Assembly: GCA_031553315.1 (NCBI GenBank)
Contig: JAVBLT010000006.1
Location: forward strand, 1 to 45,291
Reading direction: 5' to 3'
Source: JAVBLT01 sp031553315
GTDB taxonomy: Bacteria; Verrucomicrobiota; Kiritimatiellia; RFP12; DVOR01
DNA length: 45,291 nt
Numbering within the stretch: position 1 is the first letter of the stretch; the number at the start of each line of letters is the position of its first letter. Both the position numbers and the translations under genes were made by a program. Positions 1 to 9,400 of this stretch are shown piece after piece. The notes under the pieces are model-generated. The model worked only from the letters and a program-made list of their open reading frames with translations. It did no database searches and was not told the DNA's origin.

Positions 1-77
1 AGTACGCGGAGAAAACACACTTTTTTTGATCCTATTTGGCATTTCTCTCTCCGCGTACTCCGCGCCTCCGCGTGAGA
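1..77. repeat. Inverted repeat plus three CTCCGCG units
   Basis: A 12-base arm at 1-12 (AGTACGCGGAGA) is the exact reverse complement of 48-59. The second arm runs into three copies of CTCCGCG at 49-55, 58-64 and 66-72, followed by TGAGA. The window starts at the first base of the left arm, so the repeat may extend further out. There is no gene here. It lies beside a dispersed element, but the second copy of that element lacks these sequences, so the two are probably independent. Confidence 0.6.
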
Positions 78-98
78 AATAAAAAGGGTGTCGCTAGA

Positions 99-252
99 GC
101 ATATTTCGATTGATCTTTCCGCTTTTTCTCGGGGCTTTTTGTTTTTGAACTTCACCCTCTCAGATCGCCGTAGCGTTGCTACGGCTCACCTCAAGCGTTT
201 GTCAAACCCAAAATCACCTTCGAAGAATCCGGAAATCTCATTCGAAACATGC
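99..252 (+). repeat. Dispersed MITE-like/structured element, copy 1
   Basis: This stretch matches 41761-41914 over about 150 bp. The ends are imperfect inverted repeats: 99-121 against the reverse complement of 230-252 agrees at 19 of 23 positions. The centre is a perfect 8-bp hairpin with a 3-base loop, GCCGTAGC-GTT-GCTACGGC, at 167-185. No T-run follows on either strand, so it is not an ordinary terminator. It starts 36 bases beyond the stop codon of the adhesin gene. A 63-codon frame crosses it, but small indels between the copies break that frame, which argues for a non-coding element. No target duplication is convincing. Confidence 0.75.
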
Positions 253-287
253 CCTAATCAGCGCTTCCTTCTCATTTGAAAATTGTT

Positions 288-3200
288 CTAGAGGAGGGTG
301 ACGATGATGCCTCTGTAGGGGATGAGGTGGAGGCCGGTTTCGTCGGTGCCGATGCGGTGGCCTGCGGGGGGGATGAGGTTGGCGGCTGTGAGGGCGCTGC
401 CTTTGGCGATGTAGTATTTAAGGCCGGTTTCGCCTTTGAATGTTTCGGGGAGGATGATTTTGGCCTGCCCGGCGACGCTGCCGCTGAAGGTGGGGATTCC
501 GGTTGCGGCGGCGCTGGGGGTGATGGCCAGTTGGGCGCCGGTTTCGAAGGTGAGGGGGCCGGTGAAGGTGGCGTCGCCGCCGAGTGTGGCGCCGTTGGCC
601 ACGGTGATGGCGTTGGCGTAGGTCTGGGTGTTGAGGGCAAGGGTGCCGGCTCCGGTTTTCCGGAGGCTGACGGCGGCGGCGATGGCGCCGTTGAAGGCGC
701 AGTCGGCGGGGTTGTTGACGGTGAGGGTGGCGGCGGCGGTTCCGCTGACGAGGGTGACGGGGGCGCTGCCGGTGAGGCCGGCGATGGCGGTGGCGGCTGT
801 GCCGATGGCGAGGCGGGTGCGGTCGGCGACGGCTCCGGTGTCGATGATGGCGCCGGTGGCGGCGTTGGCGCTGTTCAGGCGCAGCTCGATGCCGTGGCCT
901 GCGACGGTATCGGTGGAGATGAGGTTGAGGGCGCCGGTGAAGGTGCCGCTGCCGGTGAGCGTGCAGACGCTGAAGTTGACGTCTGCGCTGGGTTCGTGGA
1001 TCAGGTTGAAGGTGCCGTTGCCGTTGAGGCCTTTGATGACCCAGCCTTTGGTCCAGCGTGATTTGAAGGTGCCGCTGCCGTTGATCTCGAACCCTTGGTT
1101 GAAGGTGTAGGAGCCGTCTTCCGAATAGAGGGTTCCGCCGTTGAAGCGGATTTTGGTGTCGACGATGGCTTTGTCGGTTGTGGTTGAGGTGAGGGCGCTG
1201 GTGGTCCAGAGGTGGATGGTGGCGGTGGCTCCGGAGGAGATGGCGAGCTCGCTGCCGAGCTTGCGGGTTCCGTTGGCGGCGGCGCCGGAACCGGTGCCCC
1301 ACCAGAGGGTGCCGACGTCGGCGGTGACGGTGCCTGTGAGGGCGTGGCCGGGGTTGTCTTTCACGCGGAGGGTGCCTGCGCCTTTTTTGGTGAAGCCGGT
1401 GCCGGTAAGCAGGCCGGTGAGGGTGGAGTCGGTGCCGCTGTTGGCGTGGATCTGGTGGCTGCCTTCGAAGATGAAGGGGCGGCCGAGGTTCATGCCGGCG
1501 GTGTATTGGCCGTTGACGCCGTCGGCGAGGGCGAGAGTGCCGTTATCGATGGCGCTGGTGTTGAGGGTGAAGTTGCCGGCGGTCACGCGGACTGTGCCGG
1601 AGAAGCTGTTGCCGATTTTGAAGGTGGCGTTGTAGTGGGCTGTTGTGAAGGGAATTTCAACGGTGCCGGCTCCGGTGACGGCGCGGGTGAAATCGGTGGC
1701 GAAGGCGTTTTCAGGGGCGTAGGTGAGGGTGGCTCCCTGTTGGACTGCGGTGGCGCCGGTGTAGGTATGGGCGGAGGTGAGGATGGCCCGGCCGCTTTCC
1801 ACGGTGAGGCCGCCGGCTCCGCCGATGGCGCCGCTGCCGGTGAAGGTGTAGGTGTGGCCTTCGCCGGGGGCGATGAGGGTGCTGCCGGGGAAGACGTTGT
1901 TTTCAATGGTCACGGTTCCGCTGGTTCCGGTGAGGCCGTTTTCGAGGAAGCAGGCGGTGTCGGCGATCATAAAGGAGGCGCTTTCTCCGGTGGGAACGCG
2001 TTCGGCGAGGATGTCCCAGGTGTAACCGGCTTCGGGATCGGTCTCGGAGGTTTTCCACGCGGTGGTTGAGGGGGTCCAGCCGAGTGTGCAGGGTTCGCGG
2101 AGGATGCTGAAGGTGACGGTGACGGAGCCGTTGCCAAGGGTCTCGAGCGTAACGCCTGCCGTAAGGGCGGTGCCGTGGCGGGTGAAGTTGTCTGTGCCGA
2201 GGGCTGAAACATCGACGGTGCCGCCGTTGTTTTCAACCAGGAGGTAGGCGGTGCCGGGGAGGAGATCGCCCAGGTCGATGACGACGTTTTCGCCGATGGT
2301 GAGCGCGCCGGTGTTTTGAATGGCGCCGGTTGTGGCGGAGAGGGGGCCGGGAAGGAGTTGCCCGGAGGCGATCGCGGAGCTTCCCGAGGTGGCGAGGGCG
2401 CCGCCGTTCAAGGTGAGGTTCTCAAGGGTGGTTGAGTTGACGGCGATGCTCTGGCCGTTGTCGAGGGTGAGGTTTTTCAGGGTGCCGCCGGTGGTGGGAG
2501 GGAAGGCTGCCGGCACGTTGGCGCCCACGGTCAGGGTCGACCCGCCGGCGATCGTGATGGTGTCGAAATCGGAAACGGTGGCGTTGCGGAGGTCGATGTC
2601 GGCGTTGACGACGAGGGCTTTGGTTCCGCCGACGGCGCCGCCGGTGGTGCCGCGCAGGGTGGCGCCGGTGAAGGTGCCGCCGTTGAGAATGAGGGTGGCG
2701 TCGGTCTCGACGGATGAGGTGGCGATGTTGCCGCCTGCGCAGAGGGTGGAGGTGTAGGTGCCGCCGTTGAGGGTGACGGCGGTGCTGCCGACGGCGGTGT
2801 TCACGCCGGCAACGGAACGGGAGGCGCCGTAGATGGGGGCGTTGAAGGTGACGGCGGGGGGGGCGTTGATGGTGACGGAGGCGCGGCCGGTCACGGCGGA
2901 GGCGGACATGCCGGAAGAGGGATTGTAGCTGACGTAGTTGCCGCCGATGATGGTTTTGACGAAGGTGCCGGTTGCGCCGGCGGGCAGGTCGATGGTGATG
3001 GAGGTGTCGCCGTCGACCTTTGTGCAGGAGGAGATGTTGGTCGTCCAGGCGCCGCCGCCGATGATGTGGCCGGCGGGGAGGCTGTCGAGTGTGCCTGCGT
3101 TTTGCGACTGCACGTTTTTAATCAGGATGGCCGCATGGCCGGTCTGGGTGGGGGTCTGGTTGTGGGCGCAGGTGTTGGATCCGATGATGGAGCCGGTGAC

Positions 3201-4769
3201 GATGGCGTTGTCTTGAATGACGATGCCGGTGTTGCCGGTGATGCTGGCGGAGTAGCCGCCTTTGATTGATCCGCCGACCACGTTGGTGGCGATTGTGTTT
3301 CCTGAAAGCTCGACGAGTATATCGCCGACGATTGAGGTGGCTCTGCTGTTTTGCCAATCGTTCTCGGCGCCGCCGGCCACGAGGGCAAAAGCGCCGCCGC
3401 TGGTTTTGAGCCAGATGTCGCGCGTGACGGGGGTGTTGTTTCCGTAATTGTATTGGTGCATGCCGAAGAGCTGGACGCTGCCCTTTCCGCCGCCGCCGGT
3501 AACCTGGGCGACGGTGGAGGCTTTGCCGTCGATCGTCTGAAGGAAGATGTTGTCGAGGCCGAAGCTTTTGGTGGCGATCGCGTTGGCGAGGGTTACGGCA
3601 CCGGAAGGGAAGGTTTTGGTGTCGGTCCAGTAGGCGGAGGGGGCGGTGAAGGCGACGGGGTCGGTAATGGGGGTGAGTGTGATTGTGCCGTCGATGCCCA
3701 TTGTGGCGCCGATAAACGGGTTGGCCGCGCCGCCGAGGGTGAAGGCCAGGTTGCCGTTCCACCCGGTGACGGTGGCGCCGGGGTCGGCGTCAAAGACTTT
3801 GTAGGTGAAGGGGTAGGCGGCCGGGGCGGCGAAATTGAGCGTGGCGCCGGTGAAGTCGAGCGTGGCTCCGGCGGGCACGGTGAGCATGGCGGAACCTGCG
3901 GGGGGCGGGGTGTCTAGGTTGAGCGTGCCGACAAGGGCGGTTCGGGAGCCGAGGGTGATCGGGGCGAGGGGGCGGAAGGCGCCGCCATCAAGGGTGAATG
4001 CGGGGGTGTGGGTCACGGCCGGGCCGAAGGAAAGCGTGGCGTTGGCTTTGGAGATGAGCGTGCCTGTATACGTGCCGGCGTCGTTGATGAGCAGTGTGCC
4101 GGCGCCCACGCCGATGATGGTGAGATCGGCGGTGCCCGCGAGTGTGGCGAGGGTGAGTGTGGCGCCGCTGTTGAAGGCGATTGCCGCGGGGGTGAGCACG
4201 GTGGTTGTGCCGCTGAGCGTGATGTTTTTTTCAACGCGGATGGCGGCGTTGTTGAAATTGTTGGCTTCTTCGTAGATGCCGGCGCCAAGGTAAACCGGGT
4301 TGGAGATGGTCTCTGCTGCGGTGGAGAACCAGAGCTGTCCGCCGCAGGCGTAAACGGAGCCGGCGTTGGCGAGGCGGCCGGCGGCGTCGAGGTTAGTCCG
4401 GCCGGAAGCGAGCCAGAGGGAGGCGGTTTTGAAGTTTCCGTTTGCGATCAGTTTGGCGCTGTTGGGGGTGAAGGTATAGGAAGCGGGGGTTCCTGTGAGG
4501 AGTCCTCCCGTGACCTTGGCGTGGTAAAGCGTGGCGCCGTTGGCGGCGGTGAGGCCGGCCGTGCCGTTGACGCCGATATTGCCGTCGCCGGTGTAATTGG
4601 CCCAGAGGCTTTGGGTGGCGGTCACCTGGCCGCGGCTGGCTACGCCGGTGCTGAAGAGGGTGTAGTTGGCATCGGTCGGGATGCCGTTGGCGTCGACAAG
4701 CAATTCGGGTGTTTGCGCGAAAAGCGGGGAAAACGCGCATGCGAGGAGAAGGCTTAAAGTGGGTTTCAT
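288..4769 (-). CDS. Giant secreted autotransporter-associated beta-strand repeat protein
   Basis: This 1493-residue protein probably forms a long parallel beta-helix outside the cell. The ATG at 4769 is chosen because AAAAGGAAA lies just upstream and it opens directly on a signal peptide (MKPTLSLLLACAFSPLFA, then Q). Longer starts would put a non-secretory extension in front. The body is almost all Gly, Ala, Thr, Asn and Val with few charges. Repeats of the type G-x-GTLxL...YTGxxxV.xGAxL occur near residues 215-250, around 1000, and near 1390-1435, matching the PATR family (autotransporter-associated beta strand repeat). The middle has a different repeat built on IIGG and NGGT motifs. The C-terminus shows no beta-barrel, PEP-CTERM or LPxTG signal, so surface attachment is unexplained. 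Function as an adhesin is inference; the substrate or host target is unknown. It is monocistronic with its own promoter. Confidence 0.85.
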   Translation of the reverse strand: MKPTLSLLLACAFSPLFAQTPELLVDANGIPTDANYTLFSTGVASRGQVTATQSLWANYTGDGNIGVNGTAGLTAANGATLYHAKVTGGLLTGTPASYTFTPNSAKLIANGNFKTASLWLASGRTNLDAAGRLANAGSVYACGGQLWFSTAAETISNPVYLGAGIYEEANNFNNAAIRVEKNITLSGTTTVLTPAAIAFNSGATLTLATLAGTADLTIIGVGAGTLLINDAGTYTGTLISKANATLSFGPAVTHTPAFTLDGGAFRPLAPITLGSRTALVGTLNLDTPPPAGSAMLTVPAGATLDFTGATLNFAAPAAYPFTYKVFDADPGATVTGWNGNLAFTLGGAANPFIGATMGIDGTITLTPITDPVAFTAPSAYWTDTKTFPSGAVTLANAIATKSFGLDNIFLQTIDGKASTVAQVTGGGGKGSVQLFGMHQYNYGNNTPVTRDIWLKTSGGAFALVAGGAENDWQNSRATSIVGDILVELSGNTIATNVVGGSIKGGYSASITGNTGIVIQDNAIVTGSIIGSNTCAHNQTPTQTGHAAILIKNVQSQNAGTLDSLPAGHIIGGGAWTTNISSCTKVDGDTSITIDLPAGATGTFVKTIIGGNYVSYNPSSGMSASAVTGRASVTINAPPAVTFNAPIYGASRSVAGVNTAVGSTAVTLNGGTYTSTLCAGGNIATSSVETDATLILNGGTFTGATLRGTTGGAVGGTKALVVNADIDLRNATVSDFDTITIAGGSTLTVGANVPAAFPPTTGGTLKNLTLDNGQSIAVNSTTLENLTLNGGALATSGSSAIASGQLLPGPLSATTGAIQNTGALTIGENVVIDLGDLLPGTAYLLVENNGGTVDVSALGTDNFTRHGTALTAGVTLETLGNGSVTVTFSILREPCTLGWTPSTTAWKTSETDPEAGYTWDILAERVPTGESASFMIADTACFLENGLTGTSGTVTIENNVFPGSTLIAPGEGHTYTFTGSGAIGGAGGLTVESGRAILTSAHTYTGATAVQQGATLTYAPENAFATDFTRAVTGAGTVEIPFTTAHYNATFKIGNSFSGTVRVTAGNFTLNTSAIDNGTLALADGVNGQYTAGMNLGRPFIFEGSHQIHANSGTDSTLTGLLTGTGFTKKGAGTLRVKDNPGHALTGTVTADVGTLWWGTGSGAAANGTRKLGSELAISSGATATIHLWTTSALTSTTTDKAIVDTKIRFNGGTLYSEDGSYTFNQGFEINGSGTFKSRWTKGWVIKGLNGNGTFNLIHEPSADVNFSVCTLTGSGTFTGALNLISTDTVAGHGIELRLNSANAATGAIIDTGAVADRTRLAIGTAATAIAGLTGSAPVTLVSGTAAATLTVNNPADCAFNGAIAAAVSLRKTGAGTLALNTQTYANAITVANGATLGGDATFTGPLTFETGAQLAITPSAAATGIPTFSGSVAGQAKIILPETFKGETGLKYYIAKGSALTAANLIPPAGHRIGTDETGLHLIPYRGIIVTLL

Positions 4770-4814
4770 AACGTTTCCTTTTAAAAAAATGACACCATGC
4801 ATTTTTCTGCGCGG

Positions 4815-4844
4815 ATTATACGCGCGCCCGGGCTAAAATGTAAA
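4815..4844 (-). promoter_or_regulatory. Sigma70-type promoter for the adhesin gene
   Basis: On the minus strand there is a -35 TTTACA (4839-4844), an 18-base very GC-rich spacer, and a perfect -10 TATAAT (4815-4820). Transcription would begin near 4808, about 40 bases before the ATG at 4769. It is divergent from the promoter of the DUF4832 gene. Confidence 0.65.
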
Positions 4845-4877
4845 GGGTAAAGTTTTACTTTTTGTTTTATATACGGG

Positions 4878-4905
4878 TTGCGGATCTGGTTTTTTCTGCT
4901 ATAAT
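4878..4905 (+). promoter_or_regulatory. Sigma70-type promoter for the DUF4832 gene
   Basis: TTGCGG (4878-4883), a 16-base spacer and a perfect TATAAT (4900-4905). The predicted start near 4912 leaves a short leader before the ATG at 4928. This supports that start over an upstream in-frame ATG at 4904, which would lie inside the promoter. Confidence 0.6.
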
Positions 4906-4927
4906 GAACAACACAAAGGGATTGAAC

Positions 4928-6376
4928 ATGAAATGTGTTTTTGTGGCGGCCTGTTTGTTTGTGGCGGCGCTTTCGGGTGCGGCGGTGTTTACGGTTTCGC
5001 AGGGTGTTGAGACCGATGCGAGCGTGCCGCTTTGCGCGGGGGATCAGGCGGCGGGGCTTTTGGAAAACCCCGACCGGGGGCTGCGGATGGAGGCGTATCT
5101 TTCCGTGGGCGAGGCGCCTGAAGCGTATCCGGCGGGGAATCTGGATCCCTTTGCCCGGGCTTCCGCCGTGATTGAAAAATACAGCGCCGATTCGCCGACG
5201 CTTTGTCAGGTCTATGTTTACCTCTACCGGTATGTCGACCGCGATTTGGATGAATGTGCCTTCGGGCAGATCAGGCGCTTTCTTGAATTGTTCAGGGAGA
5301 AACGGATCAAGGTGTTGCTCCGCTTTGCCTACCTTGAGGAAAATACCGCGCGGGAAGCCTCGCCGGCGCTGATGGTGCGGCATTTGGATCAGATCAAGGC
5401 GTTTTTCGATGCGAACCCCGCGCTGATCGCCGATGCGGTCTCCTGCCTTCAGGCGGGCATGATCGGAATGTGGGGAGAAGGGCACTCCTCGCGCACGGTT
5501 CTTACGGATGCCGACCGGGCGCTCGTGCTCAACAAGGTCTGCGCCATTGCGCCGGAATGGATGTTTGTGCAGGTGCGCACGCACGAGCTTTACAAGACCG
5601 TTGATCCGCGCTACCGCTCCAGGCTTGCCTTCCACGATGATTATCTCGTGGGCGACCTCAATCACGGCTGGGCTTTTCTCCCCGGCGCGGAGCGTTTTGC
5701 CGCCTTCCGGCTTCAGGCGCTCCGCACGCTGAACGACGGTGAAATGCCCTGGGGCGGCGTTCCCATGAACGATGAACCCGGGAAGCCTCCCGTCAACGCC
5801 CTTCCCTCGGAGCCTTTTTTGCGCCAGATCCACGCCTATGCGCTTTCTTCGCTCTCGCTTGAGCACAATTACCGCGAAGGCACCCGCAACGCCCCCTACA
5901 GCATGGCGCGGTGGAAGGAAGAACACAAAACCGCGGAGGCGTACCGCGGGCTGGGGCTGACGGTGAACCCGTCGCTCTTTGCCGATTCAGCCGGGCATGC
6001 GGCGCCGGTTTCGGTGTTTGATTTCATCCGGTATCACCTGGGGTATCACTTGGCGTTGACGAAGCTCCGCCGCAACGAGGCTGAGCTTGCCTTTTCCATC
6101 GTCAATTTCGGCATGGCCGCGCCGCTTGCGCTTCGAAGCTTTCAGGTGGTTGTCGAGCGGCCGGGGGAGAAGGCGGAGGCGTTCCCGCTGGCGGGGTATG
6201 ATCCCGCGGCGCTTCAGGGCGGCGCCACGCTCGGCATTTCGCTTGCCTTGCCGGGGCCGCTTCCTGAAAACACGCGCCTGGGCATCCGCCTTGCGCCGCA
6301 TGAGGGCGCCGATGGAATCCGGTTCGCGAACGCCACGCCTTACCGCGACGGCGTGCATTGGCTGAATCTGCGGTGA
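4928..6376 (+). CDS. Secreted DUF4874/DUF4832 domain protein
   Basis: 482 residues from the ATG at 4928, which follows AAAGGG at a suitable distance. Residues 1-19 form a signal peptide (MKCVFVAACLFVAALSGAA). The N-terminal part carries the ENPDRGxRxE signature (from residue 46) that I associate with DUF4874, followed by a TIM-barrel-like region with GMWGEGHSS. The second half has LSLEHNYREG and MARWKEE, typical of DUF4832. These two domains usually occur together in proteins of about 450-550 residues, so this one is full length. Family members are often found near polysaccharide-processing genes and are suspected glycoside-active proteins, but no activity is established and none is claimed here. 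No carbohydrate gene is adjacent. Confidence 0.8.
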   Translation: MKCVFVAACLFVAALSGAAVFTVSQGVETDASVPLCAGDQAAGLLENPDRGLRMEAYLSVGEAPEAYPAGNLDPFARASAVIEKYSADSPTLCQVYVYLYRYVDRDLDECAFGQIRRFLELFREKRIKVLLRFAYLEENTAREASPALMVRHLDQIKAFFDANPALIADAVSCLQAGMIGMWGEGHSSRTVLTDADRALVLNKVCAIAPEWMFVQVRTHELYKTVDPRYRSRLAFHDDYLVGDLNHGWAFLPGAERFAAFRLQALRTLNDGEMPWGGVPMNDEPGKPPVNALPSEPFLRQIHAYALSSLSLEHNYREGTRNAPYSMARWKEEHKTAEAYRGLGLTVNPSLFADSAGHAAPVSVFDFIRYHLGYHLALTKLRRNEAELAFSIVNFGMAAPLALRSFQVVVERPGEKAEAFPLAGYDPAALQGGATLGISLALPGPLPENTRLGIRLAPHEGADGIRFANATPYRDGVHWLNLR

Positions 6377-6390
6377 CTTCGTTTCGCCGC

Positions 6391-6419
6391 TTGAAAACCC
6401 GATGAAAGGTTGTTATACT
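6391..6419 (+). promoter_or_regulatory. Promoter for the AsmA/fhs operon
   Basis: TTGAAA (6391-6396), a 17-base spacer and TATACT (6414-6419). The predicted start lies about 30 bases before the ATG at 6455. It implies that the four genes to 12832 are transcribed separately from the DUF4832 gene. Confidence 0.6.
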
Positions 6420-6454
6420 TCAACATACATTGAATTGAAACGCGGAGGCGTGCC

Positions 6455-9400
6455 ATGGACTTTACAAAATCGCGAAACAATCCCCCGGAAACCGATGATG
6501 ATTCCGAATCGGAAAGCCGAGGAGGGTGCCTGGGTAAAATCGTCAAAGGGGGGCTGTGCCTGGTTGTCCTTGCGGCGCTGCTTGCGGCGCTTGCGCCGTG
6601 GATTGTTTCGCTCGCGCCCATGCGGGCGTTCATTCTGGCGCAGGTCAACGCGAAGCTGGCTCCGCGTTCGCTCGCGGTCGAATCGTGGTCGCTGGCGTGG
6701 CTTTCGGGGCAGAAAATTGAGGGCTTTCGTTTCGCAGACCCGGAGAAGGGGCTTTCGGCCGCGGTCGGCAGCCTCACGGCCGACCGGGGGCTTCTGGGGC
6801 TTTTGCCGCGCGGGTCGTTCAATTTCGGTTCGATTCTGGCCGCCAACGCATCGGTGGCGCTGAATCCGCCGCCGCAACCGGTTTCGAAGCCTTCGCCCGC
6901 TTCGGAACCCAAAACGAAGCAGCCTTTCAAATGGCCTTTCGACGACGTCAGCGGATCCTTCGCCCTGAGCAACGCCACGGTGACGGTCGGCGGCGAAAAG
7001 GTGCTCGAACAGGTGCGGATCACAGGCTCCATTGAATCGATCAACACACCGTTTGACGTGAGCGTGCAGGCGGCGATGCCCGAAAAGGCCTCCCGCGGCG
7101 CCCTCGCCCTCACGGCGAAGCTGGCGCCGGTCGCGCAGCTGATCCAGCCCGGTGTGAAAAACCCCGGAACGGTCTCGCTGGTGCTTTCCAAAGCGCCGCT
7201 GGCGCCGTTCAGCCATGCCGCCGCCGCGTTTGCCGGCCCAAAAACGCCCGCCTTCAGCGGCGAGGTGAGCCTCAATGCCGATGTTGAGCTTCACACGCTG
7301 ACTTCGGGGCACGTGAAAGCCGCCGTTGCCTGTCGGGATTTTTCGCTCGCGGCGCCCGGGCAAAAGCCTTCCGCGCCCGCCGCCTTCTCGCTCAATGCCG
7401 ACCTTGCCGTCACGCCCGACATGCTGATCCGCCTGGCCGGGTTCAGCGTGGATTCGCCCTGGCTGAAGGCCGGCGCCTCGGGCACGATCAACCTCGCCAA
7501 TCCGCAGGCGCCCGCGTTCAACGCCGTGAAGGCCTCGGCAAATCTCGACGCCGCGGCGGTGCTGCGCGATTTCGGCGGCCTCATTCCCCGCGATCCGAAG
7601 TTTGCCATGAAGAGCGGGGTGGTGACGCTGGACGCAAAAATCGACGGCGCCGGCGGTCTGATCGGGGTCGACGTGAAGGCGCGCACCGAAAAGCTCGATC
7701 TGGTGTACGACAAGGCTCCCCTCGTTTTCAATCCCCAGCCTTCGCTCACCCTCCAGGGCCAGGTCAACACGGCCGCCCCGCTCGCCTCCGAAATCAGCGC
7801 CTTCACCTTCGCCACGCCCGCCGGGAGCTTCACCGGCAAAGGCGGCATGAAGGGCGCGGCGCTCTCGGGCAGCCTCGATCTGGCCAGGCTCGTTGAAACC
7901 GTCAGCCCCCTGCTTCCGCCGGGCACGCTCCCCGGCTTGAGCGGGGCCTTCTCGCTTCAAGGGCAGCTCACCCCCGGCGGCGACCATCTCGCCTTTTCGT
8001 TCGCGACCGACATGAAGGGGCTGAAAATCGCCAGGCCCGGCGAAAAACAGCTCGATGTGCCCGCTTTTGAAATGATGATGACTTCGCGCCTGCCCATGAA
8101 CGCCGAGGGCAAACCTCAGATCATCCTGCAGGAGGGGAAGACCGCGTTTCGTTTCCCCAAGGCGTTGGAGGTCACCGGCGCCTGGAAGAGCATCGACCCC
8201 GTGGAGAAACGCTTCGATGGCGTCAGCCTCAAAACGGAAGCCCAGCTCGAACCTCTTTTCGCGCTTGCCAGACCCTTCCTCTCCGAAGAACTCGCCGCCA
8301 AAATCGAGACCTGCAAAGGCGTGTTCCTGTTGAACCTCACCGCGGCCTCCCGCGCCGACAAAACCCTCGCCGTGAACCTCAACACGGCGCTTCAGGCCGC
8401 CGCGCTCACCACCAGCTCCTGGCAGATCCGCGAAGCCGAGCTCTTCAAGGGGAGCGGCCAGATCACTGTGCCGCTCGCCCCGGCCGGCACGGTGCAGATT
8501 GCGAGGCTGGAGCTGACGTCGCCCGCCGGTTCCGTTTCGGCCTCCGGGTCGCTTCCGCTTGGAGCAGACCTTGCGAAACAGGCACAGCTCGACCTTTCCG
8601 GCTCCGCCCAGACGGCCTACTTCACCGACCGTTGGCGCATCCATAAACCCGATTCAAAGGCCGCCGTGGTCGAAGGCCTCCTGACCTTCTCCGCGAAAAT
8701 CAATCAGAACCAATACGATGCGGTCGCGCAATCGAAAAACCTCACCTTGGCGGCGCCTGGTGAAAAACCGCTCGCGGTTCCCTTCGAAACCGCGGTGAAG
8801 GTCAAGCCCGAGTTTAAAGGCGAAGCGATCGATAAACTGACCCTTCAGAAGCTGAGCCTGAATTCCCCCTTCCTCGCCGCCGATGCCTCCGGCTCGCTCA
8901 GCGACTTCGCCGGCGCGAAGATCCTCGCCCTCAAAGGCTCTCTCACGCCCGATTTCAACGCCATCTCCAGGTTGCCGCAGGTCGCCGCCCTGAAAGACTT
9001 CGCCCTCACCGGCCGCAACACCCGTTCCTTCACCTTTGAAGGCCCGCTCGGCCACGGCGCCGAGGAGCTCTTCGCCCTGGGGCGCGCCAACGGTGAAATC
9101 ACCGTCGACTCCATTCACCTGCCGGGGATTGTCACCGGCGCCGCGACCTGCACCCTCGCCCTGCGCGACGGCGTGCTGGCCATCGACGGCGGCACCGCGT
9201 TCAACGGCGGCACCTTCCGCGTGGCGCCGCGCGTTTCGCTCACCACCTCGCCCTGGGTCGTCACCCTGCCCGACAAAATGACCTTGCTCAGCAACGTGGC
9301 CCTCACCCAGGAGCTCCTCAACGCCTGCCTTGCCGGCATCAACCCCATTCTTCAGGGCGCCGTCACGCCCGAAGGCCGGCTCGATTGGGTCGTCGACTCC

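Noticed and set aside
167..185. Central hairpin of the dispersed element read as a terminator for the adhesin gene
   Set aside because: No run of T follows on either strand in either copy.
88..279. A 63-codon plus-strand frame across element copy 1, similar in part to an 85-codon frame at 41703-41960 across copy 2
   Set aside because: The protein match (LEHISIDLS...FS, then PKSPS.NPE.SFET) is broken in the middle because indels shift the frame while the DNA stays alike. That pattern fits a non-coding repeat.
276..1061. Long plus-strand frame opposite the adhesin gene
   Set aside because: It is a Gly/Ala/Val-rich shadow caused by GC-rich codons of the real minus-strand gene, with no ribosome binding site or family features.
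6413..8644. 743-codon minus-strand frame opposite the AsmA-like gene
   Set aside because: It has the composition of an antisense shadow and no recognisable domain, while the plus-strand gene has a start site, membrane anchor and family C-terminus.
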